From positions 44,269,037-44,333,036 of the forward strand of contig OX345636.1 in NCBI GenBank assembly GCA_947044365.1: a DNA stretch of 64,000 nucleotides. The letters are read 5' to 3'. The position numbers were made by a program, and so were the translations under genes. Position 1 is the first letter of the stretch, and the number at the start of each line of letters is the position of its first letter. The notes beneath the pieces were generated by a model. That model worked only from the letters and a program-made list of their open reading frames with translations, was not told where the DNA came from and made no database searches. Origin of the DNA: Petrosia ficiformis (taxonomy: Eukaryota > Porifera > Demospongiae > Haplosclerida > Petrosiidae). Below are positions 1 through 14,900 of this stretch, piece by piece.

Positions 1-138
1 ATCATCAACAGCTGGTTGTATTCTTCTTGGTATATTAACCCCTACTTCTCCCACTCCCTCACCTCTGAGTCATAGTTTTGCTTCATTCCTTAACCAACGT
101 TGGCATATCATTGGAGACAATTGTGGGAGGTAATACTG

Positions 139-262
139 TATATATATATATAATAATATAATTATATATATATATATATATGTATGTACATGTATATACA
201 TGTATGTATATACATGTACATATGTATATATACATGTATATACAGTATATATATATATATAC
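139..262. repeat. TA / ATGTAC microsatellite
   Basis: Runs of TA alternate with TACATGTA motifs. The short reading frames across it are low-complexity artefacts (Tyr/Ile repeats). Confidence 0.85.
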
Positions 263-276
263 GTACATGTAACAGT

Positions 277-493
277 GTTTTTGATAAGCTCATATGATGC
301 ACTATTGGCCCATTGAGCTTCTTATTTGGCACTGTACAGTTCTTTCTTTGGGCCAATGGTGCAGTTAATTATGATTATATTCTCACTAATAGCATTAATT
401 GTTTGTTGGTTCAAGATGTACATATATTCCCAATGGCTCACACACTAACTATTGCTGAGCCAATTTGGCCCATGATTCAAAATTTATCAAAAC
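277..493 (+). mobile_element. MITE with GTTTTTGATA ends, copy 1
   Basis: The 217-bp element starts GTTTTTGATAAG and ends TTTATCAAAAC, forming imperfect terminal inverted repeats. A second copy lies reversed at 13473-13699, and the two align along their whole length when one is reverse-complemented. The reading frame running through it is not a gene. Confidence 0.7.
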
Positions 494-631
494 CTCTGAC
501 ATGTACATGTATATATACGTATATACATTGTATATATACAGTACGATATGATATACAGTATAATATGATATTGTATTTAAAAGCAAGTTGTAGAGTGACA
601 GTTATTATTGCAATAAACTTAAACCCTTTTT

Positions 632-1009
632 CAGGGGTTCATACAAGGGGGCAGGGGGGGGGGAGTCAGGGTAGGGTGAGACCTGGGATATCCCCCCACC
701 CCAAGAAATTTCACAACCAAAATGAAATTTCAACATATATTCTCTGTTTTAAAATGCTGAGGATTCCATCGAAGCCAATGTCAGGTTTTGGGCATGTGCT
801 AATTACCTTAGAATGGCTATACATGTAAGTACATGTACATCCAGAATGCCTCAGAATCAATCTCAGAGCATCTGTTTTTGAAAAATTTCTTGGGTGGCCA
901 TGCCCCCAGACCCATAGTTGGGGAATGATTTAGCTCTTGTCAATGCCAAATTTTGCTGTTTCCCACTGCATCACCCCACCCCAAGCTCAAAATCCTGTAT
1001 GAACCCCTG
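632..1009. mobile_element. MITE with CAGGGGTTCATACA ends
   Basis: The terminal inverted repeats are CAGGGGTTCATACA (632) and TGTATGAACCCCTG (ending 1009). The element is 378 bp, contains a G-rich run near its left end, and has no coding capacity. The CAG-G start suggests a hAT-like family (inference). Confidence 0.65.
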
Positions 1010-1973
1010 CTTTTAGTAACCCTATTATTATTATAATTAATCTATTACTAAAATTATGAGAAAAGTATCGTATAAATGTAGTACAGTGTAGGTATTATTG
1101 GCAGTAGGAAAATTTTACGAAACTCTAAAAATCTTCATATTGACGAAGTTAAATTTAGTGACATTAATTAAATACAGAAGGTCTACAGATTCAGAGAAAC
1201 CGAAAACTTTCCTAGAAACTTCCAAAATGTTCACCTTGTTAATAACTTCAGAGTAACCTGTCTTACCTTTACTGATGTGTGAGAACAGACCAATTCGATC
1301 ACGTGTTCTAAGAGATACAGAGATTAGAAATTAGCACTATCCTTTTTCTGTAAGTATAGTAAAGTCAGGTATTGGTACAGTTGGTCACTTTCAACTGTAC
1401 CAACTCTATTTTACTGGACAAATTGTCTGATTAGTTATAAGAATACTACAACCAAATACATAAGTACAGTATGATTGCAGAGAAATTAATTATTAGTCAA
1501 AAGCAGTCATGACCTACCTAGCAGGTTCATAAGACTTGCTTTTTGTCCAGACAAATTCACAAATTGCTGGTAAATATTGTTTTGTCCAAATGTTTCTGCT
1601 GGACACTTTCAAAAACTATTTTGAGCACTTTAATATTATACTGTTTCAGTAACAGAAAAATATAGAGAATGTACATGTACACTGTGGTTGTTTCACTCAT
1701 CACAGAAGTTCCTTTATGACTCTCCTGAATGTTGTCGTGCTGTAACTCTGACTCTTTCAGCCCATGAAATCCACTAGCACTACTTCTTTATTGCATATAA
1801 ATTAATATAGTAATCACACACATTATAACTAGTATCAATGGAGAGAGTACAATATAGTACAATATAGTACAGATAAAAATTATAAACAGGATACATAATT
1901 GTCAAAATAATATTACATAATTATGTAGTATGATAATAAATTAATGTAATGTGTTTAACTACATGTACCTAAA

Positions 1974-2988
1974 GTCTGTTCACGTTCAGGAGTCGCGAAC
2001 GTTTGCGGTTATAACTTCCTTATATGTCGTCGTATTGACACGCAACAAAAACCATTCTACTCGTCGTAACTTGCCAAATCCAACAATGTGCGATATGATC
2101 ACAAATCATAAACTATATGAATTGTACCATTAAACTCCATGCTTAGGCACAGGAATTCCTAAGACCACAAGGAATTTACAAGATATTTGAAAATAAATGG
2201 CTTATAAGTAGATACTATGTAAACAATTATAATACAATTTATACACTGCAATATAATACTCTGCAATTAAATATATATTATTTATATCTACATATATTCT
2301 CCATCCCTACTGATGCTGCCATCTGATTCTGAATTGCTGTTCTCTTCTGATAACTCATCTGATTCTCCACCAAAATAAATAATAATCTCTTCTATGTATT
2401 CTTCTTGTATCTAAATCCTATTTTTCTCAATAATTTCCAGTGAAATTCGTTCTCCGTTAAATAACATCTTCTCCTACAGAACCTGCAATAGTTTGTTCAG
2501 TGTTCGATACTCTTTTTTTCCTCATAAAACTCATCATGTACAGTATGACGAATAGCATCAGTATCAAAGGCAATAACATCTACACGTTCTCTGCTTTCCT
2601 TATATCTCTTATTTGGTGATGTAAAAGAACTTCCATCCAGCTTTCGTAGGACACGGTTGACTTAAGTGGCTTAAGCAGTTTTCTTACATAACTTCAGTGG
2701 AGTGGACTTTTGTTTCTTATTTTGCCGATCAAAATAGTCATGTACATTGCAAATAATACTCTTCAAGGTACTCTTAACACTCGTATTCCCTTTGGCATTG
2801 TCAATTCTATATACAGATGCAGGTCGATAATCACAGCAACAGTTTCTCTAACTTTCCTGCCAAGACAAGCGGGTATACACGAGGTAAGTACAGCCTCACG
2901 TGAGAAACCACAAACACGCAATAATTTTACAATCCAATGATGCAATTCTTCCACTGTTGACTTCCGCGACTCCTGAACGTGAATAGAC
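1974..2988 (-). mobile_element. Decayed IS630/Tc1-like DNA transposon with inverted ends
   Basis: The ends are GTCTGTTCACGTTCAGGAGT (1974) and its near-perfect reverse complement ending at 2988, about 1,015 bp apart. On the minus strand, disrupted frames read RERVDVIAFDTDAIRHTVHD (about 2520-2650), which resembles the segment before the DDE core in IS630/Tc1-like transposases. A second stretch, LLRVCGFSREAV (about 2860-2930), looks like a helix-turn-helix. Several frameshifts are present and no full transposase remains. The target duplication was not clear. Confidence 0.6.
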
Positions 2989-3190
2989 TATAGTAGTGTC
3001 TGCTTTTGTGTTTTTTTATTTATCGAGTTTTAGTCTTAGAAATGCTTCCAAAACATGATAGATACATAATTGTCAAAATAATATTACATATACATGTATA
3101 TTAAACACTAAATTCTATGAATAAAGCTGAAAGAGGAAAGTGAAAAAATGCTGATAGTCGCTCTGAATTGAATCACTTTGTAGTCGTCTC

Positions 3191-3445
3191 TTATGTGTTA
3201 AGGAGAAGTGTAATATTTTGCATATTAGAAAATGTAGGGTTTTTGTATCTTTTAAAAGAATTAAAACATTTACGACAGATAACTCCAGGATTTGTAGATG
3301 TATCATCTCCTACTAGAGATGAAATATTAACTTCCTCTTCTAATACTTGTATTTTCTTCTGTAGAGCATCTCTCCATACATCAATTATTTCTTTGCTTGA
3401 ATCTGTATAGATTATAGAGCAATATAGAGCAACTGAATGTTGCAT
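3191..3445 (-). pseudogene. Zinc-knuckle-like ORF fragment
   Basis: The open frame reads EIIDVWRDALQKKIQVLEEE, then NPGVICRKCFNSF, resembling the Cys-x2-Cys start of sponge zinc-finger ORFs associated with transposons. The C-terminal part is lost, no promoter was seen, and it overlaps a hairpin. It is probably a fragment inside the WDR7 intron, not a working gene. Confidence 0.3.
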
Positions 3446-3506
3446 GACTCTCTCCTAATCGTTGTTGAAAACCATTAGGAGAGAGTCATTCAGTTGCTCT
3501 ATATTG
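3420..3506. repeat. Long hairpin (foldback)
   Basis: A left arm of about 40 bp (3420-3459) and right arm of 33 bp (3474-3506) are complementary except for a small bulge, with a 14-base loop. The core arm is GACTCTCTCCTAAT / ATTAGGAGAGAGTC. It lies 135 bp before WDR7 exon 3641. Confidence 0.8.
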
Positions 3507-3640
3507 TTATATGTTTCCAAAGTGTTATTCTATATTATGCAGTTATGGCTACATTCAGAGTGTATTCATCAAATTAATATTTTATATAAATATACATGAG
3601 TAATAATTACTATTATTATATATGTTTTCTCTTCATTTAG

Positions 3641-3791
3641 ACTTCAAGTATGGCACATTGACACTGTTCTTCGTCAAACCATTGCAACTGATTCTCATGA
3701 TTCGGTTTGTAATTTTAAAAGTAATGTATCTGCTGCTCTATCTGACTCATGGGATAGTCCTGCCTTACCTTGTTCACTAATAGATACATTG
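3641..3791 (+). CDS. WDR7: WDR7 exon 1 of window
   Basis: The acceptor ttcatttag precedes and the donor gtatgtg follows. The exon enters needing two bases from an unseen upstream exon and leaves in phase 0. It encodes LQVWHIDTV, matching the family GxLxIW strand, followed by a Ser/Ala-rich linker. The next exon joins in phase. Confidence 0.8.
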
Positions 3792-6700
3792 GTATGTGTG
3801 CATCTATGTACATATGTACATTGTATATAATGTGCAGTTGCATGTGTTTTAGTTAGTATCTGTGTATATGTGTTTGTATAATTATATCTCACTGTCTCAA
3901 ACTATTGATGTAAATTAAATTTAACAGTACTATTTTTGTTGTTGTTCAGTCATTTTTGTGGCCTGTAGGGCCATCTCTATGATTGCTTTCCCACTGGTTC
4001 GATGTATGTATCTATATTATGTATTCTTGTGTCACCTACTGAGTATGCGTTGTAATCGTAGTTAAGGAAGTTGCATCATTTTAGGGGCTTTGTCAATGAA
4101 TGGGCGTGACATGTAATAGAACGTGCGCTCGAGCTGACTCGATACCAGGAATCAAAGCACTAGTATCAAATACTCAAGTACTTTAGTATCATTCGCCTAT
4201 CACTATCAAGCTCTACAGACCAGCAGGAAGAAAGAAAGCTGCTTGTACAATGTAGCTTACGTAGATAGAAACTAGAACTAATAGCTAGCTATTCTTATAT
4301 ATTCTTAAAGTTTATTCAGATCCTTTAAAAGGTAAGGAGAGTAGACAATCAAAATAATAACTATAATAGACTGTTGTGTTTCAGGCACTGATGCTACAGC
4401 CAGAAGGAATTTTGGGATGGCCAATGAATGTACAGCAATCTATGACATCATACAAAATGTGATAGATTCTGATTAATAACTATTAACTATAAGTTCGGAT
4501 TAAAATTATAGTTATCATACAAATTTTAATAATTACAATAAAATTTACAAATTCTATGATCAGTGAATAATGTGTGTGTGTGTGCATATGCATATTAAAA
4601 ATTGTGGTTGAATTTTTGGGCTACAGTGCGTGATTTGGCTAGTGTGTTCTTGTGTCTATTGATTTTCTTAATAACTTTTTGAGTATTGACTTTCATGGCG
4701 TTTTATTCCTTTGAAGTGTGTAATCAAATACTTGGGATTCTTCCAATTATAGCCTTTGAATGAGATACTATGCAGATTGTGATCTTTATGAAATTGTTCA
4801 ACTGTTTCTATTACACCTTTTAAACTTTACGAAATTGTCTCTTGACTTGCATTTGGCCCAATAGCAGCAACACAATATTTTAGTGTTCTAATCAAGTGAT
4901 GATTAATTGGTATATATTGTGTCTTTTTTTACCACAAGTGTTAATGAAACACGAGTATTTCAGTTGTTCCGCTACTCTAGGAGTTGCTGTGGCATTGACC
5001 ACTGCCTGTAAATATACAGCTTCCTTTACATAGTTTGTGTGACCAGGAACATGGAAATGAAGGAGCAGTGCCTTCCAGCAACTTAAACGTCTTCCACCAT
5101 CACTTTCTCTTATGCATCCTTAAGTTCGAACAATAGTAAACAATCTTTCAAAACGGCAGAGGCATAGTCAAACACCCTATCAGCAGCTGTCTGTCTGACT
5201 GCAATTGTGGGACAATTTCTATCACCAAACCTCGTCGGTGATGATGGTAGTTGTTGTTCTGTTAGTAAGTAATGCACCAAACATATGTTCTCTAAGTACC
5301 ATATTTGCATGACGATTAGCAACGACTGTAAGTTGAGGTTCTGAAGCATCAACATTGCATGTCATTGTAGACATACACTGTATGTTATACTTGTTAGTTA
5401 TAAAATACATGTACATGTAGATGTCTACAATACTTGTTAGATGATTAACCCTTAGAGGACTGAGCTTGTTTTTCAAAATTCTTCCCATTTCTGACACTGA
5501 CGTCTCTATTTCTTATATTTTGGCCACCGTTCACTTTCTCTATCCCAAACTTGGCTCTTTTTTCGACATGGAGTACTACTTCTACCAACTTGCTTACTGG
5601 GACTCGAACGTCCCCAAGCGCTTTATAGGATTAAATCAAATGCAGTGTTCATTCTCTTTTGACTGGAACTGGGGGGCAAATAAAATGACCCTATTGCATG
5701 TTGGCACCAGCTACACCCATGATTTCAGGTTTTACAGCAAGGGAAATCCTTCAGCTACCCACCAGAGCGCGTGGGCGGGGTCGCTGAAGCCACAAATTGC
5801 GTGGGCGGTGAGGGGGCTGTACCCCCTTTGAACCCCCATTAACGGGGGGACACCCCGCTTTAAAATTCCCCCTGTACTCATTATTTAGGCGAAAGGGCAG
5901 CCGAAAAACCATCAACTTTTTAAGGCATTTTCATGGGCTTGTCCCTCACACCAATTGCAAGCATTTGGAGTGCTTCGTAATGCTAGGAACACACTCCGAA
6001 TCACATAGGGGTTAAATGTCACATATGTGACACCAGTCATCTAAAGGTAAATTAAAGAGCAGATACATTCTTCTGGTCAGAGATAAAGAAGAAATGTCTT
6101 CAGAAAATGTGTTTAAGCTGGGTTGATCTTTTTGGGACTCTATACCAGCATTGGACATCCAATAAGATGATCCGAAATGACTAATTCTAAGAAATCTTCA
6201 ATTTCATTGACTCTCCATTTCAAATTAGCTATAACATTGCGTTGGTTTATTAAATTTCATAACTGATATAGTGTACATCCTTCCATTCTTGATTTGGTAC
6301 TGAATAGTCATTTTCAAATAGTCTACAAAACACAATATAATTTATTGTACATAGTACATAGTCAAAGTATACCTAAATTACCTCCATAAAATTAACTGTG
6401 TTATGCCAATCACCAACAAAAATTTAAACCCACTTAAGGCATGTTCCGCAGGAGAAGTCACTCTCACTTCTTGTGCAGTATGAGCTAGGGCCACAGTTAA
6501 TTGGTCACCACAAAATGCAAGAGGTAAGAATCTTTTTTGATCACTTTCTACCATGTAAGGATCATATCCATGTAGCCTCTCAAGGATAGAAAGCATTTGC
6601 TCTACATATTGCTCATTCTTGAGAAGTAAACCTAAAAGGGACATATAAACATACATGTATATGTAATTAATTAATTGATTGTATACTTACAGTGACAGAT

Positions 6701-9700
6701 TTCTTGCTCATTTGTGCACTATACTTGCAAGGTACATGTGTGTGGTCTGGTATGCAATCACTGAAATTCTTTATAAGAAAGGGAAGGTGTGCAATAAGTT
6801 CTCTTCCAAGCATGTTGCATAATTATTTCTAAGAATTGTACAGTCATTCAAATTTGGCAGGAATACAGATAAGTCAAGACTCAGAACATCATGAATTGGT
6901 GCATTGTCACCCTAACAAATGAAATCCATCCTGTCGAGAACAGCAATTGAAATAAGATATATTATCCCTATATTTGCTTTGTGATGACCATGTATCAAGC
7001 ATTGCTAATGGCACTAGTGTCTCTACCTTTCTGTGTACTCGAAAGCTGGGGCCTGAAGAAGCAAGTGTAAGCCTGATTGCAGTCTAAGTACACAGATCTC
7101 TGATGAACTGACTGAAGTACTCCTTCAAGGTTCTAAATGATGACTTCCTCGTATCTGAAACTCATATGCTTTCTGCTGATGCTTGTTGTTCATCTATTAC
7201 AATTACAACAAGTGTATATAGAGAAAAAAGTATCCCCTATGATTGCTTTATGGTGAACAGCATTCAGTAATCATGGCTGACTTTATCATGCCTGAAACAC
7301 AACAGCCTATTATAGTTATTATTTTGATTTTCTACTCTCTTTACCTTTTAAAGAATCTTGTAGAACTTTAGGAATATATTTCAGGTAGAATAGTTAGCTA
7401 GTAGTTCCAGTTTCTAATTCTACGTAAGCTGCTGAGTTCGAGCACGCATTCTATTACGTGCCATGCCCATTAATTGACAGAGCTGAGCCCCCAGGAATGA
7501 CGCAACTTCCTTAACGTTTAACTATGTATACAATGCATACTCGCGAAGTGGACACAAGAAAAAAAAAAAAAATATATATATATATATATAGTTCGAACCC
7601 GTGGGAAAGCAATCATAGGGATGGCCCTACGGGCCATAAAAACTTAACATCTGAAGTAGTAGGTATGGTATGATATTATCATACCTGTTTTCCTCCTCAT
7701 CAGAGTCTTTATCTGTTGTCCACTCATCTCTCATTTCTCTTTTTTCCTATACATCATGCTTGCAAGCATCCATTGCACTTGCAAAATATTTTGCCAATTC
7801 TTTACCAAATCATCATGATTATTTTCCAACTGCTTGATAGTATCCATTGTCTTAGAGCTACTCAAACATATACCTGGTGTATTAAGTCCACAAAATACCA
7901 TTAAAACAAACAACACTAATTATAATGCATACCAACGATAGTTTCCAAATACATACCTTCTTTGAGCAGTGCCCTGCATACAGTATGATTGATATTACTG
8001 TATGCAAGATGGGTACAGGGATGGGTACAGGGATGTTTTAAAAGAAGTAAGGCAGCGAATACTAAGCTAGAAAAATTGAATTTAAAATTTTTTTAATTAA
8101 TATTTCAGAAGATGTCCCATCAGCTGGTCTACCTGGGAGACCTCATAATAATTATGACAATAAAAATAACAATACAGGCTAAAGAAAATTAGTATTTATA
8201 ACAAACCAACAGAAAGTTAATTAATAAAACGGACAAGAAAGTAAATTAAGGAAACAAAAGATACAATAAAACCTTGTAACAAAACATGGTCGTGCTTCTT
8301 CAAGACAGCCTTTAGTATAGACATGGGAGCTTTGCTTGACAGTTCTTTCACAATACGATTACACGAGAATGTATATGTCTCAGACGATGAAGAAAGTCCC
8401 CGTGCTTCCTACTGACTCTTTGTTGAACTTCTTTCCTCACATCTCTGCAAACCTCTTTCACAGTTGCTTATCTCAGAGAGCTTCTCATTACAACTGGTGC
8501 TGTGTATGGTGACTTCTGATATCTTGTTGACATAACAACGTTTTTAAATCTTTTTGCTACATTGAATTTTGTTGTTTTTCCACTGGGTCTTATTATACAT
8601 GTAGCAGTCTACAAGACAGTAAGTGTAAAAAAAAAACAACAAAAATGTATCTTACTTTAACAACAGGACTATCTATCTGATGGAGAGATAGTTTCAGGTT
8701 TAGCACGCTTTGGTGTCGACTGAATGGACTCTGATAGACTGTGTTTGCATAATTCCTTTAAAACTACATCTAACCATCATACACAAGTCAAGATTTGAAC
8801 AATTATATAGTTGTTACTGACTTAACCACTAGTTTCCACAATCTTTTCTTCTACTACATGTATAACTTCTGCCTTCAGGTAGTTGAATAATTCTTCAATC
8901 CCATTAACAAATACTTTAATTGTGTCAAGTTCACGTCCAGCTCTCTCAACCAGAGACATGCAGCCTTTACAAATGTATAAACTATTTAAAAATGTGTGGT
9001 CAACTGCCACAGCAACTCCAGAAAACTTAGTAAGATCGATTGCTACTTCACTGCTCTTTAGCATTTGTCATTTTACACAGACAACAGGGAACAGCCATCT
9101 CACGACCAATGTGTGAAGTTGAAGCTCCTTTTTGAGGTCGTGTGACTAACATCTGTTTACATACTTCCTGTAATGCCAAGAAAATGCTCTATACACAATG
9201 TATGTGCCAAACGCCCTTTTTCATGTTAATTGAGGTGGCGACTGGGGCACAAGACTGGCTATCACAGTGATACTTTTTTCTACATACACTGTATCTTGTT
9301 TTATACATTTGTATATAAATCAAATTATTATATTATTTTAAGTTCCTGCATGTAATAGTCACTGTTTAAATCAGTACCTCCCTATATGAAAATGTAGGTA
9401 TATATTATTACTATACAGAATTACAGACACATATAGATGACTGTTGTATGTATTTTACACAATAGTACACAATGATTATAGTACATTGTGTACTATATTT
9501 ATGCATTTTTTCTCATACATGTAGTATTCTGAAGAAACTGTGAAGTGTCCTGATATAACCTGTTCTCTTTACTTGACAAAGTTCGGTAGACTAATATGTG
9601 GTCAATCTAATGGAGAGATTGTAGTGTTGTTTGCAAATCAATCAGCTACTAAACTATTGTTACAAAAAAGAAAGTTCACCAGAAGTGAATAATAATTAAC

Positions 9701-11874
9701 ATACTATCATCAGACATTTACAATATACATGTTATCAAGTTTTAATGATTGTTAAAAAGGTGTTAGCCAGAGCTCAGAGAAAGGAGGGTGGTAATGTTAA
9801 AAGCATGTTAAAAGCATGACCACATCAAAGTCCTCTATGACTACATCAAAGGAATTGAGTCAAGGAAGGAGGGTGGGCCCCTCCCTGCCTGTTTGGCTAA
9901 ACTCTGGTTATGTATTTAGTCACCTCATCATGTCATCATTCTTCCATCTTTTCAAATGTGATACATACCTATTCATTCATTAATTCATTCATTCAATCAT
10001 TCATTCTTTCACTTGTTGGTTCTGTCATGCAGCATGGCCTCAACATTACTTCCTGAAAGGTCATACTGGAAAGGTCACAACACTTCTCTATCCCAGTGAC
10101 TATAGTTCAGCTTATGATAATAATTATTTGCTGAGTGGAGGGGCAGATTTCTCTGTGCGACTCTGGGATCTGTATAAAGGGACACTGGTACACACATTTG
10201 CTGTACATGGTGGTGATGTGAAATATATTGTTACTTGTCCTCCTGAAGTTAATGTAAGTTTGTATTATTTGTTATAATTAATAAATTAGAAGCAGCAGTA
10301 CAATATACTTGTACTTGTAACATATCACAAAGAAATTTAGTTTAGTGCATAGTACATATTAGCACTTTAATGCATGTACCAGTGTTTCCCCTAAAATATG
10401 ATACCATGGCACTCCCCCCACCCTTCAGTCTTGCACCCCACTCTTTAATTTTAAGTTTGTTCTGAAAAACAATATTTTACAACATTGTTGACCAAACATC
10501 ATACATCACATCATGTACTCCTCTGCCTTTAATATTAATTTTATCCTGGGGGAAGCATTGATCGATGTGCATGTACTGTACACTGTATATCCACTTTTAT
10601 AATTGGAAGCATTGATGTACATGTATATCCTCTTTTACAATTGGAAGCACTGATGTACATGTATATCCTCTTTTACAATTGGAAGCACTGATGTACTGTA
10701 CATGTATATCCTCTTTTACAATTGGAAGCACTGAAGTACATGTATATCCTCTTTTACAATTGGAAGCATTGATGTACATGTACCTGTGTATTCTCTTTTA
10801 CAATTGTATGCTATAGTTTTTGTTACATGTACATTTATGGATGTTGGTTCTGGAGCACTGGTGTATTCATTCAGGCTTAATCAATCTTGCTAAATTATGT
10901 CAGGAAACATGCTGCTTTGCCACTCATAATTAATTATTTTTACCTGTTTTGTTTATATTTCACCAAATTGAGATCTTTTTACTAGCCAGAGTAGGAATAT
11001 GCTCACGGTAGTATAAGAATCAACCTCAAAACATCTGCAATTACATTTTTTCCCGAGAAAGCATGCTCCAGACACCCCTACTGGTCTCTCTGCTAATCAC
11101 CCACTCTATTAAATATTTCTACATGTACTTGTAGATAGAACATTGTTATATATACATTTACAATGTGTAGTACCTCTCATTACATCCCTGTTTGTCTGTT
11201 ACAGCCTCGTCTTCAAACCTGTATTTGCTCAATAGCAGAGGATAATTCAGTAGCTGTTCTCTCCACTTCACAAAACAAGTGTTTGTTATTAGCTTCATGT
11301 CATATCTCTCCAGTTGTCTCTGTACATTGGAGGCTTGAAGAAGACTTCCTTCTTGTCCATTGTTCTGATGGAAGACTTTATGTCTGGCAGATTGAAACTG
11401 GTAAGACTGGTTTCTCTTGTCATATAAGATTGTTTTTGTTTGGGTATGGTGGGAGGGGATTCGATCCTAAAACACCCCTCCTCTGTATGAAACCATGTTC
11501 TATGAAGAGTATGTATCACTGAATAAACAAGTGTATATAGAGAAAAAAAACATCCCTATGATTGCTTTACAAATTTAAGTATCCCTGTGACTGCTTTATT
11601 CAGTAATCATGGCTGACTTTATCATGCCTGAAACACATCAGCCTATTATAGTTATTATTTTAATTAATTATAATCTACTCTTTGCCTTTTAAAGAACCTT
11701 AAGCTTGTAGAATATATTTCAGGTAGAATAGCTAGCTATTAGTTCCAGTTTCTACGTAAGCTACACAGCTTTCTTACTGCTGGTCTGTAGAGCTTGACCA
11801 ACCCCCCTGGGAATGATGTAACTTCCTTAATTACGTATACAACGCATACTTGCGTAAGTGACACAAACATATAA

Positions 11875-11907
<33 letters not shown>

Positions 11908-14900
11908 GTTCGAACCCGGAATTGTTGTTCAGATAGAGGATATTACATTTGAGTGATTGAATATGATTTGTATTGTAAACATGTTCATGTTCTAGTATAA
12001 CACTTTTATGAATTATTAATATCACTATAATTATGTATACAGGATATTTTTGTAGTTTACTTTGCTAAAAAGTAATAGATATGTACTTTTGGTTTAAATA
12101 CATTGTGTAATTATTATATTTGATATTATGTGACCCAATTTGTGATAACCACAGTTGTCTTCAAATGCTTGCTATAAAGCCATTTTACATGTAAGTCAAG
12201 TAACTTGATGTGTATGCATGAGTTTGAAGGTTCATGTATATACAATGTACATGTAAGTGTTTGCTCAGAGTCTAACATAAATATTTTCTTGAGGGAGCAT
12301 GCCTCCAGACCCCTCTAGTTGGCCATGTGCTTATGTACATGGATGGGAACTTTGCCCTCCTTTATTTTCGGCAAATACCTGATTTGCCCCCAGCAACGTT
12401 TATAAAATTAATGCAGCACAGGGAGGGGATTGGATCCTAAGACACTTCTCCTCTGTATGAAACCCTGATTGATTTGTTACATTATTACATATGCATATAC
12501 AGGATATTACATTTGAGTGATTGAATATGATTTGTATTGTATACATGTTCATGTTCCAGTATAACACTTTTATGAATTATTAATATCACTATGTGTTAAC
12601 AGGATGTTTGTATGGCCCGTAGATTGCTTTCCCACAGTTTTGATGTATGTTTATATATATTCTTGTGTCACTTACGTGAGTATGTGTTGTATGCGTAGTT
12701 AAGGAAGTTGTGTCATTCTGGGTGTCTCGGTCAATTAATGGCCATGGTGCATAATAGAACACGCACTCGAGCTCTGCAGACCAGCAGAAAGAAAGCTACT
12801 TGTAACTTACTTAGAAATTGGAACTAATAGCTAGCTATTCTAACTGAAATATATTCCTAAAGTTCCACAAGGTCCGTAAGGAGAGTAGATAATCAAAATA
12901 ATAACTATAATAGGCTGTTGTATTTCAGTCAGGCGTGATAAAGTCAGCCATGACTACTGAATGCTGGACACCACAAAGCAGTCATAGGGATACTTTTTCT
13001 CTATACATGTATATATCTTGTTTTTTTTTTTTTTACCACACATGTGGTTTCAATGACATGTTTATATTTGTAGGAACACTTGATCGATGTGTGGATGGAG
13101 AGAGAGCTCAAATTATTTTAGAAAACACGATCTCTGTTACCAAACCTCTTTCAACATCTAGTTCTTCACCTGTACAGGTATATGCATACATGTATTTGTA
13201 ATCATGTTTGTGTGTCTGTCTGTGCATGTTGATATTAGTGATGCACCAATATCAATTGATAATCAGTGTTGGTCACTATCGGCTAGTATCAGTATTTTGC
13301 AGTTATTTCTGAAAGAGTAACTGATATTGTAATAAGTGTACTAAATGTTCATTTCTTGTGATTATGACATCATCAATTCCTTTATGATGCTCATCATTAT
13401 TGAAAAAATACTCATTTTCATTGACATGCAGAATATCAGAAAACAGAAGGTACATGTACATGTTGTAACAGAGTTTTTGATACGTTTTGATGCATGGGCC
13501 AAATTGGCTCAACAATGATTAGTGTGTGTGCCATTTGGAATACATCTTGAGCCAATTAACAATTACAACATGTACTATTGTTGTTAGTGACAATATAATC
13601 ATAATTAACTGTGTCACTGGCCCAATAAGAGAACTGTGCAGTGCCAAATAAGAAGCTCTTTGGGCCGCCACTGGTGCGCCATATGAGCTTATCAAAAACA
13701 CTGTGTTGTAATACTGTTTGATCAGTATCAATTATTAGTACACATTTCAAGTAATTATGGGTTTATTGGAATATCAGTAAAATCTCTTATCACTACTTAA
13801 TATACAGGTATATAATAGTTGTACAGTAAATAGCTTAGTGAATAATACATGTATAATGGAAAATCTAAGGAACGTTACGTGTACATGTACATATCAGCTA
13901 CTGATAAACAGCAGCAAGAAAGAACTAGTAGATAAATGCAATTTATATTGTCTACATTGTACATTGTTTGATTTCACTACATTTTACCTGTAAGTTCTTG
14001 CTACATGTTTTTCCAACATCCCATATCAGGGTTTTATGCAGGATTTTTGGGTGGAAGGCTGGAAGCATAGGTCATTAATTATTTATTAGTCTTGACCATA
14101 TGCTAAAATGTAAGGGGGGGGGGGGGGGGGGGTATGGGATGGGAGTTGCATTATTTCAAGAGATACTGATGCATGTATCTTCCTTTTATCTATAGGTTCG
14201 TAGCCTTTCTTTTGGGAGAAACCATTCACTTGTCCAGGTCATCCTTTTTGATCCTCAAGTCCTCATCAACAAGCTACAAAAAATGGAACGGGCGGAATCC
14301 AAACATCGTCCAGTTCAGCATCCTAGTCAAGTGAGGGCATTCCGAACTTACATATCAGCTAGAAGCAAATACTCTATAACTGGTGTAGATACTCAGACTG
14401 GAATGTCTCCACCTACAAATAGGTACATATATAACTGGTGTAGATACTCGGACTGGAATGTCTCCACCTACAAATAGGTACATATATAACTGGTGTAGAT
14501 ACTCAGACTGGAATGTCTCCACCTACAAATAGGTACATATATAACTGGTGTAGATACTCAGACTGGAATGTCCCCACCTACAAATAGGTACATATATAAC
14601 TGGTGTAGATACTCAGACTGGAATGTCTCCACCTACAAATAGGTACATATATAACTGGTGTAGATACTCAGTCTGGAATGTCTCCACCTACAAATAGGTA
14701 CATATATAACTGGTGTAGATACTCAGACTGGAATGTCTCCACCTACAAATAGGTACATATATAACTGGTGTAGATACTCAGACTGGAATGTCTCCACCTA
14801 CAAATAGGTACATATATAACTGGTGTAGATACTCAGACTGGAATGTCTCCACCTACAAATAGGTACATATATAACTGGTGTAGATACTCAGACTGGAATG

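Larger units (their letters stand above)
1..3640 (+). other. WDR7 intron sequence (presumed), no exon found
   Basis: No WDR7-like exon is visible upstream of 3641. The stretch holds an AT microsatellite (about 139-262), two MITEs, an IS630-like relic and a hairpin. It is presumed to be the intron between the first visible exon and an N-terminal exon outside the window. Confidence 0.5.

Noticed and set aside
313..828. 171-residue open frame on the + strand
   Set aside because: It lies across two MITEs and simple repeats, matches the reverse copy at 13473-13699 at DNA level, and has no protein-like conservation.
9760..9905. Possible MITE with TTAGCCAGAG / CTCTGG-like ends
   Set aside because: The inverted ends are too imperfect and no second copy was found in the window.
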